A stretch of 64,000 nucleotides of DNA from Haloflavibacter putidus (GTDB lineage: Bacteria > Bacteroidota > Bacteroidia > Flavobacteriales > Flavobacteriaceae). The notes beneath the pieces are model-generated. The model did no database searches. It was not told the DNA's origin and saw only the letters and a program-made list of their open reading frames with translations. The DNA lies in assembly GCF_006546625.1 (NCBI RefSeq), contig NZ_VIAR01000007.1:62001-126000 (forward strand), given 5' to 3'. Numbering within the stretch: position 1 is the first letter of the stretch; each line of letters begins with the position of its first letter. Both the position numbers and the translations under genes were made by a program. Positions 34,162-43,453 of this stretch are shown here, one piece after another.

Positions 34162-36240
34162 ATGCTAAATAAGTTTTTGGCTGCACTTTCTTTATGTGTT
34201 TTGATTACCGCAAAATTTCATGCACAAGAAAGAGATAAAGTGGCAGACAGTACGGTTTTAGAAACTATACTTTTAAAAAGTTCTGCGCTAGAAAATACGG
34301 CTTTGCAAACTCCGGCGGCAGTAAACGTAATAGAAGAAACAAGTTTAAAAAGCGGCAATACCCAACTTCTAACCGAAAAATTTAATACTTATCCCGGTAT
34401 TTTTGTGCAAACTGGCGCTTTAAACACTAGTAAAATTAGTATTCGTGGTATAGGTTCTCGCGCGCAATACGGCACTAATCGTATAAAAGTTTATTTTAAC
34501 GAAATTCCAATTACAACGGCAGATGGCCAAAGTGTTTTAAACGATTTTGACTTGAATGCTATACAAAAAGTAGAAATTGTAAAAGGCCCCAACGCCAGTT
34601 TATATGGCGCAGGTCTTGGCGGGTTGGTGCAATTGCAATCTAAAATTCCTACAGCTAACTTTACGGAAGTAAAAACAGCAATTGGTAGTTTTGGAATGCG
34701 TAAAAACATTGTGCAAGCTGGCTTTACGGAAGAGAATAAAAACGGAATTATAGCTTATACTAACTTGGATAACGACGGCTTTAGAGAAAATTCAGAATAC
34801 AACCGAAGCAGTTTTTTTGCTAATTTAAATGTGCTGACTAAAAACAAAAATAAACTTTCTTTTGTAGGAAACTTTACGCATTTAAAAGCATTTATACCAA
34901 GCTCTCTTTCCAGAGCTGCTTTAGAAGAAAACCCAAAACAAGCTGCTTATACCTGGAAAAAAGCAAAAGGATATGAAGCTTACGACAGATTTTTAATGGG
35001 CGTTTCCTATACGCATCATTTTTCAGAAAAAATTAAAAATACAAGCAGCATTTTTACCAATTGGCGCGATGCTTACGAGCCGAGACCTTTTGATATTTTA
35101 AAGGAAAAACGCTGGGGTCTTGGCGCAAGAACCCGGTTTAATTATAAAGATAGTTTTGCCAGGCTTCCTACCAAAATAAGTTTGGGCGCAGAAGCTTTAT
35201 ATGAGGATTACGACCAGGAAAACTTTGAGAATTTGTACGAAGATTTCCCCGACGTGGGAAGCGTTCGTGGTGGCTTGATTAACAATCTTAATCAAGAAAG
35301 AGCGTATTGGAATCTTTTTGGCCAAGCAGAAATCCGCTTAAGCGAAAAGTGGAAACTTAGTGCCGGTTTAAATTTTAACAGCACCCAATACCAACTCTCC
35401 GATTTTTATAACCAAGACGAAAACAACCAAAATGGTTCGTATGCTTTTAAAAATATCTGGTCGCCCAGAGTAGCGGCAGCCTATTTTATAACACCTCAAA
35501 AAACTTTGTATACTAATATAAGCAAAGGTTTTTCTGTTCCTACATTTTCAGAATCTTTAACGCCGGAAGGCAAAATTAATACCAGTTTAAAACCCGAAAT
35601 AGGATGGAATTACGAAATAGGATTTAAAGGCACGTGGTTTTCCAAACTCTACACAGAAATTAATTTATACAGTATACAAGTAAGTAATTTATTGGTAGCA
35701 CAACGCGTGGCAGAAGACAGATATGTAGGCGTTAACGCCGGAAAGACAGAGCACACCGGTTTAGAATGGATTTTTAGTTACACATGGAATTTTGGTGAAA
35801 ATCTAAAACTAAAACCAATATTTACGGGTAACTTTAACCATTACCGCTTTGCGGAATTTGTAAATAAAGACCAAAATTACGACGGTAATAAACTGACCGG
35901 CGTACCAAAACTAAAATGGAATTTAGGCGCCAGTTTAAGTTGGAAAAAATTAAGGTTGCACGCCAATTATCTAGCGGTTTCTAAAATTCCGGTTAACGAT
36001 GCCAACAGCGTTTACACCAACGCTTATGAGGTGTTAGATCTAAAAGCAAATTATCTTTTGCCAATTTTTCAAAATTTTGAAATGCAACTTAGCGCCGGAA
36101 TAGATAATTTATTAGACACTAATTATTCTTCTAGTTTTGTGTCTAACGCAGTAGGTTTTGGCAACAGCGAACCGCGGTATTTTTACCCAGGAATGCCAAG
36201 AAATTTTTATGCTGGTATAAATTTAAAATATCTTTGGTAA
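34162..36240 (+). CDS. TonB-dependent receptor (FecA-like)
   Basis: The 692-residue outer-membrane receptor has a signal peptide (to about FHAQ), a plug domain (about 35-160, with ISIRGIGSRAQYG and GPNASLYGAGLGG) and a 22-strand barrel ending in aromatic LKYLW. There is no SusC-type carboxypeptidase-like N-terminal domain and no SusD partner. The ATG at 34162 is better than the TTG at 34153. Coupling with the sugar dehydrogenase suggests a sugar- or metal-complex substrate, which is inference. Two TTTACGGAA words lie 63 bp apart inside (34660, 34723). Confidence 0.9.
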   Translation: MLNKFLAALSLCVLITAKFHAQERDKVADSTVLETILLKSSALENTALQTPAAVNVIEETSLKSGNTQLLTEKFNTYPGIFVQTGALNTSKISIRGIGSRAQYGTNRIKVYFNEIPITTADGQSVLNDFDLNAIQKVEIVKGPNASLYGAGLGGLVQLQSKIPTANFTEVKTAIGSFGMRKNIVQAGFTEENKNGIIAYTNLDNDGFRENSEYNRSSFFANLNVLTKNKNKLSFVGNFTHLKAFIPSSLSRAALEENPKQAAYTWKKAKGYEAYDRFLMGVSYTHHFSEKIKNTSSIFTNWRDAYEPRPFDILKEKRWGLGARTRFNYKDSFARLPTKISLGAEALYEDYDQENFENLYEDFPDVGSVRGGLINNLNQERAYWNLFGQAEIRLSEKWKLSAGLNFNSTQYQLSDFYNQDENNQNGSYAFKNIWSPRVAAAYFITPQKTLYTNISKGFSVPTFSESLTPEGKINTSLKPEIGWNYEIGFKGTWFSKLYTEINLYSIQVSNLLVAQRVAEDRYVGVNAGKTEHTGLEWIFSYTWNFGENLKLKPIFTGNFNHYRFAEFVNKDQNYDGNKLTGVPKLKWNLGASLSWKKLRLHANYLAVSKIPVNDANSVYTNAYEVLDLKANYLLPIFQNFEMQLSAGIDNLLDTNYSSSFVSNAVGFGNSEPRYFYPGMPRNFYAGINLKYLW

Positions 36241-36242
36241 CT

Positions 36243-36701
36243 TTATTCTTCTACCCGAACGGCATCTGGCACCAAACCGGTATAATCACCGTCGTTGCGG
36301 ATAACATCGCGCACAATAGAAGAAGAAATATAGCTTTTGCCGCTGGAAGTAAGCAAAAATATGGTTTCTATACTGGATAATTTACGATTGGTATGAGCAA
36401 TGGCTTTTTCAAACTCAAAATCTCCCGGATTGCGTAATCCGCGTAAAATAAATTTAGCTTTTTTCTGTTTACAAAAATCTACCGTTAAGCCTTTATAAGT
36501 TTCTATTTTTACTTTTGGCTCGTTGGCAAAGGTTTTCTCTAAAAAAGCTTTACGTTGTTCTAAAGAGAACATATATTTTTTATCTGCATTTACGCCAATT
36601 GCCAAGATAACTTCGTCAAACAAAGTTAAGCCGCGTTTAATAATATCGTAATGTCCTAAAGTTATGGGATCAAAAGATCCGGGAAAAACAGCCCTTTTCA
36701 T
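36243..36701 (-). CDS. coaD: Pantetheine-phosphate adenylyltransferase
   Basis: It makes dephospho-CoA from 4'-phosphopantetheine and ATP. The 152 residues begin MKRAVFPGSFDPITLGHYD, which includes the nucleotidyltransferase GH motif. The late ISSSIVRDVIRNDGD helix follows the ISS-R pattern. The ATG at 36701 starts the fold; a longer frame to 36749 would run into ddl. It follows ddl by 37 nt in the same direction. It also converges with the TonB receptor gene, whose stop codon is only 2 nt away. Confidence 0.94.
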   Translation of the reverse strand: MKRAVFPGSFDPITLGHYDIIKRGLTLFDEVILAIGVNADKKYMFSLEQRKAFLEKTFANEPKVKIETYKGLTVDFCKQKKAKFILRGLRNPGDFEFEKAIAHTNRKLSSIETIFLLTSSGKSYISSSIVRDVIRNDGDYTGLVPDAVRVEE

Positions 36702-36738
36702 AGTTAATTGTTTTTGGGGAAAGCTACGTTTTTTTGTA

Positions 36739-37713
36739 CTAATTATCAACCGCTTCTATCAAATTACTAAAAAGTTCTTTTAAACTTATTCCTGCTGCTT
36801 TGGCTTGTTGCGGTAAAATACTGGCTTCACTTAATCCCGGGGTAGTGTTAATTTCTATAAAGTGCGGCTCGTTATTATGAAAAATAAATTCGGCTCGCGT
36901 TAGGCCTTTTAATTTTAAAATTTTAAAAATACGTTTTGCTTGTTCTTGCACTTTTTTTCTGTCGGTTTCGCTAATGTTTGCCGGGGTTATTTCTTGCGAT
37001 TTTCCCAAGTATTTTGCTTCGTAATCAAAAAACTCGTTTTCCGGAATTATTTCCGTAACCGGTAAAGCCTTTATTTCTCCTTGATAATTTATAACTCCCA
37101 CAGAAACTTCTACGCCATCTAAAAAAGATTCTATAATAACTTCTTCATCTTCTTTAAAAGAAAACTCGATAGCGGTTTTTAAATCTTCTTCTTTTTTTAC
37201 TTTGGAAATACCAAAGCTACTGCCAGCCTTATTGGCTTTTACAAAACAAGGTAAACCAACACGTTCTACAATTTCTTTTGTATTTATAGCATCTCCCTTA
37301 TTTAAAAAATAGTTGGTAGCTGTTTTTATACCAAAAGCTTTTAAAATACTTATGCAATCGCGTTTATTAAAAGTTAAGGCAGCTTGGTAATAATTAGATG
37401 CCGTTTGCGGAATGCCCAAAATTTCTAAATAAGCCTGAAACAAACCATCTTCTCCCGGCGTCCCGTGAATTATATTAAAAACTGCATCAAACTGAATGTT
37501 TAACTTATTAATTTCAGTAGAAAAATTGGCTTTATTAATTGGGTGTTTTACTTCTTGCTCGTCTAAAACATACCAAGCATCTTCCGTAATAAAAGCACGA
37601 TACACCTCATATTTCTCTTTGTCTATATGCTGGTAAACTAAGTTTCCGCTATTTACAGAAATTTCATATTCACTGGAATAGCCGCCCATGGCGATGGCAA
37701 TTTTCTTTTTCAT
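36739..37713 (-). CDS. ddl: D-alanine--D-alanine ligase
   Basis: This ATP-grasp ligase for peptidoglycan precursors has 324 residues. Motifs include GGYSSEYEISVNSG at the N-terminus, IHGTPGEDGLFQA, CFVKANKAGSSFGISKV (ATP loop) and HFIEINTTPGLSEASI. The gene is divergent from the PASTA protein gene, and the set ddl-coaD-PASTA-rluD is a cluster I recall from other flavobacteria. Confidence 0.95.
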   Translation of the reverse strand: MKKKIAIAMGGYSSEYEISVNSGNLVYQHIDKEKYEVYRAFITEDAWYVLDEQEVKHPINKANFSTEINKLNIQFDAVFNIIHGTPGEDGLFQAYLEILGIPQTASNYYQAALTFNKRDCISILKAFGIKTATNYFLNKGDAINTKEIVERVGLPCFVKANKAGSSFGISKVKKEEDLKTAIEFSFKEDEEVIIESFLDGVEVSVGVINYQGEIKALPVTEIIPENEFFDYEAKYLGKSQEITPANISETDRKKVQEQAKRIFKILKLKGLTRAEFIFHNNEPHFIEINTTPGLSEASILPQQAKAAGISLKELFSNLIEAVDN

Positions 37714-37788
37714 AAGCTAATATTTTCTATAAACTTTCGTTTTACTGTAGAGAGCAAAATATTTTCCGCAAAAATACGTGTGTTTTTA

Positions 37789-37796
37789 TATCTTTG
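37789..37796 (+). promoter_or_regulatory. -7 element for PASTA-rluD
   Basis: TATCTTTG fits TAnnTTTG, 21 nt before the ATG at 37818. There is no convincing -33 TTG. Confidence 0.45.
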
Positions 37797-37817
37797 CGCA
37801 ATAATCGAAAAGAATAA

Positions 37818-38387
37818 ATGGGTTTTTTTAAATTTTTGTTCAGTAAAGCTTTTTTAATGCAGCTGCTAATAGCTGTAATTTTACTTATAAGCTTGGCTTT
37901 TGCTACTTTGTATTGGTTGGATTATACCACCAATCACGACCAACGCCTTAAAGTACCAGATTTATCTAAACTGTCTTTAGATGTTGTAGATAAGAAATTG
38001 GACGAAATGAATTTACGCAGAGAGATTTTAGACAGCGCGAATTACAATCCTAATTATCCTAAATATTCGGTTATTGAGCAAACGCCAAAGGCCGGTAAAT
38101 ACGTTAAGGAAAACAGGAAGATTTATTTAAACCTGAACCCTTCCGGTTACCGGAAAATAGAAATCCCGAACCTTTTACGGAATACAAAGCGCCAAGCAAT
38201 ACCTACTTTAAAATCTTTAGGTTTTGAAATTGGCGATATTACTTACCGTCCGGATATTGCAAAAGATGCTGTTTTAGAACTTCGGTATAAAGGCAAAAAA
38301 ATAGAACCCGGTGATAAATTGATGAAAACTGCCGTAATAGATTTGGTTTTAGGCAATGGCCAGCGTAACTACAATAGTGTAGAATAA
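37818..38387 (+). CDS. PASTA-domain membrane protein
   Basis: The 189 residues have one N-terminal membrane span (about 13-34) and an extracytoplasmic part with two or three PASTA repeats (VPDLSKLSLDVVDKKL, IPNLLRNTKRQAIPTLKSL). PASTA modules are known from peptidoglycan-linked kinases and penicillin-binding proteins; here there is no kinase domain. The neighbour ddl supports a cell-wall role. rluD follows after 5 nt. One TTTACGGAA word (38174) is read as Leu-Arg-Asn. Confidence 0.85.
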   Translation: MGFFKFLFSKAFLMQLLIAVILLISLAFATLYWLDYTTNHDQRLKVPDLSKLSLDVVDKKLDEMNLRREILDSANYNPNYPKYSVIEQTPKAGKYVKENRKIYLNLNPSGYRKIEIPNLLRNTKRQAIPTLKSLGFEIGDITYRPDIAKDAVLELRYKGKKIEPGDKLMKTAVIDLVLGNGQRNYNSVE

Positions 38388-38392
38388 AATAT

Positions 38393-39439
38393 ATGCAAGA
38401 AAAAGAAGAGCAATCTCAGGATAACAATAACGACGACCTTTACGAACATTATAGTTTTGTTGCCGCAAAAGGGCAGGAGCCGCTGCGTGTAGATAAATTT
38501 TTAATGAATTTTATTGAAAATGCTACCCGTAATAAAGTGCAACAAGCAGCAAAAAACGGAAACGTTTATGTAAACGATAAGACCGTAAAACCTAATTATA
38601 AGGTAAAAGCAGGAGATGAGGTAAAGGTTTTGTTAGAGCATCCGCCACACGAATATTTATTAACGCCAGAAGATATTCCGTTAGATATTGTGTATGAAGA
38701 TGAGGTTTTGTTGTTGGTAAATAAACCGGCAGGAATGGTGGTGCATCCCGGCCACGGAAATTATTCCGGCACTTTGATAAATGCCTTAATTTATCATTTT
38801 GAAAATTTGCCGCAAAACAGCAGCGAAAGACCGGGTTTGGTACATCGTATAGATAAAGATACCAGCGGGTTGCTGGTAGTAGCAAAAACCGAGCAGGCTA
38901 TGACGCATTTGGCGAGTCAGTTTTTTCATAAAACCAGCGAACGCAAATATATTGCTTTAGTTTGGGGAAATGTAGAAGATGACAAAGGCCGTATTGAAGG
39001 TAATATTGGCAGACATCCTAAAAACCGTTTGCAAAATATGGTTTTTGAAGGAGAAGATGCAGAACGCGGCAAACCAGCCGTTACCAACTATAGAGTTTTA
39101 GAACGTTTTGGTTATGTAACCTTGGTAGAATGTAGTTTAGAAACCGGAAGAACGCACCAGATACGCGTGCATATGAAGCACATTGGGCACACGCTTTTTA
39201 ATGACGAACGCTATGGTGGCGATAGGATTTTAAAAGGTACTTCTTTCACTAAATACAAACAATTTGTAGAGAATTGTTTTAAACTTCTACCCAGACAAGC
39301 CTTGCATGCTCAAACCTTGGGCTTTGAGCATCCGGTTACTAAAAAGCGCTTGTCTTTTTCTTCTGAAACCCCACAAGATATGCAAGACTGTTTGGAGAAA
39401 TGGCGTAATTATGCTAAAAACCAAAAAGATTTTTTATAA
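38393..39439 (+). CDS. rluD: RluA-family pseudouridine synthase (RluD-like)
   Basis: It modifies uridines in 23S rRNA. The 348 residues hold an N-terminal S4 domain (about 30-85, LRVDKFLMNFI) and the catalytic domain with GLVHRIDKDTSGLLVVAK, whose Asp is the nucleophile. HQIRVHMKHIGH near the C-terminus is also conserved. The exact target site (1911/1915/1917 in E. coli numbering) is inferred from similarity. It is translated just after the PASTA gene. Confidence 0.93.
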   Translation: MQEKEEQSQDNNNDDLYEHYSFVAAKGQEPLRVDKFLMNFIENATRNKVQQAAKNGNVYVNDKTVKPNYKVKAGDEVKVLLEHPPHEYLLTPEDIPLDIVYEDEVLLLVNKPAGMVVHPGHGNYSGTLINALIYHFENLPQNSSERPGLVHRIDKDTSGLLVVAKTEQAMTHLASQFFHKTSERKYIALVWGNVEDDKGRIEGNIGRHPKNRLQNMVFEGEDAERGKPAVTNYRVLERFGYVTLVECSLETGRTHQIRVHMKHIGHTLFNDERYGGDRILKGTSFTKYKQFVENCFKLLPRQALHAQTLGFEHPVTKKRLSFSSETPQDMQDCLEKWRNYAKNQKDFL

Positions 39440-39667
39440 ATTATTTTGGTAAATAACTTTACGGAAAATAAAACCGCTAATTTTTTACATAGATATGTAA
39501 AAAACACTTAACATACTATATGTAAGTTTCTTACTTTAAAATTCTACCTTATACAATTTGGTAGTTATATTTTTCATCGTTATTCTATTGGTTACTTAAA
39601 AAGCTATTGTCAGAGATTCGCAATTAATCAGTTACAGCTTTTAATCCTCAAAAACTATATACTTTTT

Positions 39668-39697
39668 TTGACAAGAAAGTAGAGAAAATTACTTTTG
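39668..39697 (+). promoter_or_regulatory. Promoter of the second TonB receptor
   Basis: TTG (39668), 19 bases, TACTTTTG (39690-39697) is an exact consensus promoter 24 nt before the ATG. The rest of the spacer 39440-39667 holds one CTTTACGGAA word (39457) and two near-palindromic ACATA/TATGT stretches; no riboswitch was recognised. Confidence 0.82.
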
Positions 39698-39721
39698 TGG
39701 GCGTAAACCAATTTATTTTTA

Positions 39722-41707
39722 ATGAAAATAAAACTTATCCCCACGACTTTAATTTCCGTAAAGAAATTATTAACTTTTATGTTATTGATTTCTTTAGTTT
39801 TAGGTAATCTCACTACCCTAAACGCTCAAGAAACACAAACAGAAAAAGATACCGTAGGCTTACAAGAAGTGGTTTTGCAAATGGGCAGGTTGCAGCCAAT
39901 GCAAGACGAGGGTAAGATTGTTACCCAAATTACCGCTGCAGAAATACAGCAAATACCGGTAAATTCTATAAGCGAAATTTTAGATTTTGAACCTGGCTTA
40001 GATATACGGCAACGTGGCGCAGCAGATATACAAGCAGATATAAGTATTCGTGGTGGCACATTTGACCAAAATATGATTTTGCTTAACGGAATAAATGTGA
40101 GCAATCCGCAAACGGGACACAATACCTTGAATTTGCCAATAGATTTGTCTGCCGTAGATAAAATAGAAATCATAAAAGGAGCCGGCGCAAAGTTGTATGG
40201 TTTTAATGCATTTTCGGGCGCGGTAAATTTTATAAGCGGAAAACAAAGATATCCTTTAAAAGTACACCTCACAGGTGGCGATTTTGGATATTTAAAAACT
40301 TCTGCCCAAAGCCAATTTAAAACCGGAAAGTTATTCCAGCATTCGGTAACTACTTCGTATGCTAAAGGTGACGGCGATTATGACAACACTGATTTTAAAA
40401 CCGGCAATGTATTTTATCATGGGAAATTCAACCTGCAAAAAGCTAAAATAGAGCTAATGGCCGGCTATGCCGATAAAGCTTTTGGTGCCAATAGTTTTTT
40501 CACGCCAAAGTTTCCCAATCAATTTGAAGAAACTTCAACCCAATTGGGCGCGCTTAAGTTTCAGCAGCAATTTAAAAATCTTAACCTACAAGCCAACGCT
40601 TATGCTTATCGCTCTAACGATAGGTTTGAGTTGTTTCGTGATAATGCACCAGATTGGTACGCTCAACATAATTATCATCAAACAGATGTGTTAGCGGGAC
40701 AGGTAAAAGCAAATTATTACCACGCTTATGGTAAAACCAGTCTTTATACTGAGATACGCCAAGAAAGCATAAAAAGCAACGTACTTGGCGAGGCAACGAA
40801 AGACACAATTAGCGATCGTAATTGGTTATATACGCCAACCAAAGATGGTTTTTTTACCAAAAAATACAAACGCAATATTGGCGATATAAGCCTGGGGCAC
40901 CAATTACGTTTTAAAGATTTTGTACTCAATGCTACCCTTAAAACTTTGTTTTTTGAAAATAGTGCAAAATTGTATCCGGGAGCAGATTTGGCGTATAGTT
41001 TTAATCGTTCGCAAGAACTGGTGTTTTCGGTAAATTCTTCTATGCGTTTACCTACTTTTACCGATTTATTTTATGAGGGACCAACCCAAAAAAGTAACCC
41101 GAATTTAAAGGCAGAAGAAGCCGTAACTTACGATTTGAGCTATCAATTTAAAAATCCTACAATTGGTTTTTATACCAGTGTTTTTTATAGAGATGCAACA
41201 AATTTAATAGATTGGGCTTTAGCCGAAGACGAAGAGATTTACCGCTCCAAAAATATTGCATCGCTTTCCAGTTATGGCTTAGAAGTTAGTGCCAGAGTTA
41301 ATTTAACCAAATGGAGTAGTGGTGTTTTACAAGATTTAAGAATAGGGTATAGCTTTTTGGAAAATAGACAACCCAATAACAATACGGTTTCCAGTTATAT
41401 AAACGATTATTTAAAGCATAAAGTAAATGCCAATTTGATGTTAGCGCCAATCTCAGGTTTTACAATGAGTTTGGGCGGCGTTTTTCAAAAGAGAAATGGT
41501 AAATTTGAACGCTATATAAATACGGTTTCGCAGGGTTTGCAAGCCTACAAAAGTTTTGTAAATTTAAAAGCCAACGCCAGTTACCGTGTAGATAAGTTTA
41601 CAATTTTTGCAAACCTCTATAATATTTTAGATACAGAAGTGTACGATTATGGTAACATACCTTTACCCGGTAGATGGTTAAAAATTGGTGTAGAATATAG
41701 TATCTAG
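39722..41707 (+). CDS. TonB-dependent receptor (BtuB/iron-type)
   Basis: The 661 residues carry a long signal peptide (cleavage near LNAQ, about 36), a TonB box-like LQEVVLQ segment and a plug domain with DISIRGGTFDQNMILLNG and GAGAKLYGFNAFSG. A barrel follows, ending YSI. The substrate is unknown: vitamin, siderophore and haem all remain possible. No partner gene is attached; yaaA follows 117 nt later. Confidence 0.9.
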   Translation: MKIKLIPTTLISVKKLLTFMLLISLVLGNLTTLNAQETQTEKDTVGLQEVVLQMGRLQPMQDEGKIVTQITAAEIQQIPVNSISEILDFEPGLDIRQRGAADIQADISIRGGTFDQNMILLNGINVSNPQTGHNTLNLPIDLSAVDKIEIIKGAGAKLYGFNAFSGAVNFISGKQRYPLKVHLTGGDFGYLKTSAQSQFKTGKLFQHSVTTSYAKGDGDYDNTDFKTGNVFYHGKFNLQKAKIELMAGYADKAFGANSFFTPKFPNQFEETSTQLGALKFQQQFKNLNLQANAYAYRSNDRFELFRDNAPDWYAQHNYHQTDVLAGQVKANYYHAYGKTSLYTEIRQESIKSNVLGEATKDTISDRNWLYTPTKDGFFTKKYKRNIGDISLGHQLRFKDFVLNATLKTLFFENSAKLYPGADLAYSFNRSQELVFSVNSSMRLPTFTDLFYEGPTQKSNPNLKAEEAVTYDLSYQFKNPTIGFYTSVFYRDATNLIDWALAEDEEIYRSKNIASLSSYGLEVSARVNLTKWSSGVLQDLRIGYSFLENRQPNNNTVSSYINDYLKHKVNANLMLAPISGFTMSLGGVFQKRNGKFERYINTVSQGLQAYKSFVNLKANASYRVDKFTIFANLYNILDTEVYDYGNIPLPGRWLKIGVEYSI

Positions 41708-41824
41708 GTTTTTTTATCCATTTTAAAGTAAGCAAGCACAGACGCTATTAAAATTGCTGTTAAAGCAAGCTACAAAGTCGTATGATTTCCAAAAAAGTCT
41801 TATTTTCAACTAAAATTTAAAATA

Positions 41825-42586
41825 ATGAAAATAGTAGTTTCTCCGGCAAAATCTTTAGACCAAGAAAGTAAATTACCGGTTAACAGAGGTACGCAACCTA
41901 AATTTGTAGAAGAAGCGGCGCAAATAAACAGAAAGTTGGCGCGAATGAGCAAACAAGAAATTGCTGATTTGATGAGCATAAGCGACAAGCTGGCCGACTT
42001 AAATTATACGCGTTTTCAAGATTTTGAAGAAAAACACACCAAATCTAACGCAAGACCCGCAGTTTATATGTTTGATGGCGATGTATACACAGGCTTAGAT
42101 GCATATACTATTGCCGAAGATAAAATTGATTATATGCAGAATAGCTTGCGTATTTTATCTGGTATGTACGGCATTTTAAAACCTTTAGATTTAATACAAG
42201 CTTACCGCTTAGAAATGGGAACAAAATTATCGGTAGAAAGTGATAATAATTTGTATGAATTTTGGCAAAAAAAAATTACGCAGAGTTTAAATAAAGAACT
42301 AAAAAAAGATGAGTTGTTTGTAAATCTTGCCAGTAAAGAATACTTTAAAGCAATAAACCCCAAAGAACTCAAAACGCCCGTTATATCGCCGGTTTTCAAA
42401 GATTTTAAAAATGGAAAGCTTAAAATTATAGCCTTTTATGCTAAAAAAGCCCGTGGCGTAATGGCCCGATTTTTAATAGAAAATAAAGCTGAAACGCAAG
42501 ATGCTTTAAAGGCTTTCGAAGGAATGGACTATCGCTATAGCGAAGAATATACAACCAAAGAAAACGAACCTGTTTTTGTTAGATAG
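41825..42586 (+). CDS. yaaA: YaaA family peroxide-stress protein
   Basis: The 253 residues begin [12 protein letters not shown], and continue with [33 protein letters not shown] and [13 protein letters not shown], the family hallmarks. In E. coli YaaA lowers free iron during peroxide stress; the biochemical activity (a DNA-binding HhH-like fold) is only partly known. It is convergent with the next gene. Confidence 0.92.
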   Translation: MKIVVSPAKSLDQESKLPVNRGTQPKFVEEAAQINRKLARMSKQEIADLMSISDKLADLNYTRFQDFEEKHTKSNARPAVYMFDGDVYTGLDAYTIAEDKIDYMQNSLRILSGMYGILKPLDLIQAYRLEMGTKLSVESDNNLYEFWQKKITQSLNKELKKDELFVNLASKEYFKAINPKELKTPVISPVFKDFKNGKLKIIAFYAKKARGVMARFLIENKAETQDALKAFEGMDYRYSEEYTTKENEPVFVR

Positions 42587-42631
42587 CTGACTGTAAAATA
42601 AAAACTGCTATTTATTGCTTTCAAACAAAAC

Positions 42632-43219
42632 CTACTTTTTTATAATCTCAAAATTTATAAGACCAATATCTATTACTGCTTTTTCCAGAATTCCATTTTT
42701 GTAAAAATAGGTATTTACTTTGCCTTTACTATTTGTTTTTTCGTAAGTATGCCGGCGTATTTTTTTTAATTCATGAAATTCGCCGTGTTCTTCTGCATAA
42801 ACCTTTTCTATATGTAAGGGTTCTTCAAAAAGTAGATTTACAGTGCTATACGCAATGTTTTCTGTAATGCTGCGTTGTTGTTTTCCGTTTTCGTAAAAAA
42901 TATAGTCTTGCGCATTTTTTTCCGTAAAGGTATTGGTGCGTGTGTTACCGTTAAGCCGTATTTTTGCAGCAGCTTTTATAAGTTGATCTTTGTTGTATAC
43001 CACTGTATATTGATAGTCTACTTCTATATTAGCAAATAAAATGCGCGTACTAATTGCTGTGTGGTTATAATAATGTACGTTGTCTCCTATCGGTTTTTTC
43101 TTGGCAGTTAAGGTGCCAATGGTGTTATTTTTATGTATAATATTAAAAAGTAAATCGGTTTCTTGGGCTTGTAATTGGAATGCCAAAAATATAAAAAATA
43201 TAAAATAAGAAAGCCGCAT
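42632..43219 (-). CDS. Exported protein of unknown function (DUF6134-like)
   Basis: The 195 residues start with a signal peptide (to about LQAQ, residue 18), then strands typical of a periplasmic beta-sandwich (GTLTAKKKPIGDN, STRILFANIEVDYQY, KAAAKIRLNGN). I associate this pattern with the DUF6134 family from memory; no function is known. One TTTACGGAA word lies in the gene (42920, Phe-Thr-Glu) and another just before the start (43245). Confidence 0.65.
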   Translation of the reverse strand: MRLSYFIFFIFLAFQLQAQETDLLFNIIHKNNTIGTLTAKKKPIGDNVHYYNHTAISTRILFANIEVDYQYTVVYNKDQLIKAAAKIRLNGNTRTNTFTEKNAQDYIFYENGKQQRSITENIAYSTVNLLFEEPLHIEKVYAEEHGEFHELKKIRRHTYEKTNSKGKVNTYFYKNGILEKAVIDIGLINFEIIKK

Positions 43220-43270
43220 TGCTGTTAATTAAGAAATTTAAGACTTTACGGAAAGAAATCTTCTTTTTAT

Positions 43271-43289
43271 TCTTTTCCGTGTAAACGAA
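43271..43289. repeat. Inverted copy of the 19-bp intergenic repeat at 13774
   Basis: The reverse complement of these 19 bases is identical to 13774-13792. The spacer 43220-43453 also holds the FNR-like box of the ccoI promoter and a CTTTACGGAA word at 43244. Confidence 0.6.
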
Positions 43290-43389
43290 TATAATAAAAA
43301 GCGTTTAATAATTAAGTTTAGGTAAAATAAAGTTAACGCAACTCGTTAAAATCAAAAGAAATAGACGAATGTTAAATGCCTGGAAAAGT

Positions 43390-43433
43390 ATGATAATTGT
43401 CATAATCTATCTATCTTTACTTGTCGAAATTTG
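43390..43433 (+). promoter_or_regulatory. FNR-like box and -7 element of ccoI
   Basis: ATGATAATTGTCAT (43390-43403) is a near-palindrome; the -7 box GAAATTTG (43426-43433) differs from TAnnTTTG in one base. Centre to last G is 36.5 bp, about -42 from the expected start. The leader to the ATG at 43454 would be about 14 nt. Confidence 0.72.
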
Positions 43434-43453
43434 CTTTGTTATTTGCTACAAAA

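Noticed and set aside
39440-39721. Cobalamin or thiamine riboswitch before the second TonB receptor
   Set aside because: No conserved core could be recognised, and a perfect promoter lies only 24 nt before the ATG, leaving no room for an aptamer.
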